From an uncultured Slackia sp. (GTDB lineage: Bacteria; Actinomycetota; Coriobacteriia; Coriobacteriales; Eggerthellaceae), in NCBI GenBank assembly GCA_937895975.1, contig CALBLG010000079.1, forward strand, positions 1 to 5,826: a DNA stretch of 5,826 nucleotides, read 5' to 3'. Under the pieces are notes generated by a model. It was given only the letters and a program-made list of their open reading frames with translations. It made no database searches and was not told the DNA's origin. This document shows positions 5,685 to 5,826 of the stretch, piece after piece; positions within the stretch are counted from its first letter, which is position 1; every line of letters starts with the position of its first letter. The translations under genes and the position numbers were made by a program.

Positions 5685-5771
5685 TTTTCATGCGCGGCGT
5701 CCCTCAAAGCGAGTTTTCTACCATGTGCGGATGCCGTCTTGGCTCGTGCGCGTGTTTCTGCCGGTTGGGGC

Positions 5772-5777
5772 TATACT
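5772..5777 (+). promoter_or_regulatory. Candidate -10 box near the right edge, just before an ATG
   Basis: TATACT at 5772-5777 is a good -10 hexamer, but no convincing -35 lies 16-18 bases upstream (CGCGTG at 5749-5754 is poor). An ATG at 5784 follows seven bases after the hexamer and stays open for 14 codons to the window end. There is no Shine-Dalgarno before it. A ten-base palindrome, TTTCGCGAAA, lies at 5792-5801 and could be an operator. The start of a further gene is possible but not shown. Confidence 0.35.
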
Positions 5778-5826
5778 TTCCCCATGCGCGTTTTCGCGAA
5801 AGTGGGCTCGGCGTTCGGGCCGCGTG

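Larger units (their letters stand above)
5396..5826. other. Non-coding region downstream of the DUF6179-like gene
   Basis: No convincing gene is present in this stretch of 431 bases. A minus-strand open frame at 5462-5707 starts at TTG, has no Shine-Dalgarno and runs through the inverted-repeat arms, so I reject it. The stretch holds a small hairpin soon after the stop (ACCGG 5446-5450 with CCGGT 5457-5461), an inverted-repeat element at about 5481-5684, a perfect 12-base palindrome TCGAGGCCTCGA at 5522-5533, a terminator-like hairpin at 5647-5669, and a -10-like box near the right edge. Confidence 0.6.

Noticed and set aside
5462..5707. 81-codon minus-strand frame in the right-hand gap
   Set aside because: TTG start, no Shine-Dalgarno, Lys/Arg/Ser-rich product without motifs, and it coincides with the second inverted-repeat element.
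3543..5826. CRISPR array, tRNA or insertion sequence in the gaps
   Set aside because: No regularly spaced direct repeats, no cloverleaf-like segment and no transposase-like reading were found on either strand.

Overview
The window is GC-rich and all its convincing genes lie on the + strand. The mix of a DMSO-reductase-type anchor, a TorD chaperone and NapG/NapH-like Fe-S proteins, followed by a DUF6323/DUF6179-like pair, suggests an anaerobic gut actinobacterium of the Coriobacteriia, most likely Eggerthellaceae. That placement is an inference from gene content, composition and family resemblance; there is no rRNA or marker gene here.

Positions 1-3542 hold the distal part of a respiratory molybdoenzyme operon. 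It begins inside a DmsC-like membrane anchor whose 5' end is outside the window. Next come a TorD/DmsD-type maturation chaperone (827-1555), a Tat-exported NapG-like protein with four [4Fe-4S] motifs (1568-2155) and a NapH-like membrane Fe-S protein (2265-3542). The catalytic (DmsA-like) and Fe-S (DmsB-like) subunits would be expected just upstream. The inferred working is that the chaperone prepares the molybdenum subunit for Tat export, while the DmsC anchor and the NapG/NapH module offer two routes for electrons from menaquinol. Two RNA-structure candidates divide the operon: a 10-bp GC hairpin between dmsC and torD (760-785), and a 30-bp near-perfect palindrome between the NapG-like and NapH-like genes (2165-2234).

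Positions 3543-3996 are non-coding and hold an imperfect inverted repeat about 220 bp long, a terminator-like hairpin, and an AT-richer stretch with a candidate promoter. Positions 3997-5395 hold two genes of unknown function that overlap by 8 bp and each carry a strong Shine-Dalgarno sequence. From remembered family patterns they resemble DUF6323 and DUF6179, which tend to be neighbours in Clostridia and Coriobacteriia.

Positions 5396-5826 have no convincing gene. They contain a second imperfect inverted repeat of about 200 bp, a terminator-like hairpin with a T-run, and a -10-like box (TATACT) just before an ATG at 5784 that may start a gene running off the window.

The points most worth following up are the unknown DUF6323/DUF6179-like pair, the enlarged cysteine-rich loop of the NapH-like protein, and the three inverted-repeat elements, which may be REP/MITE-like.
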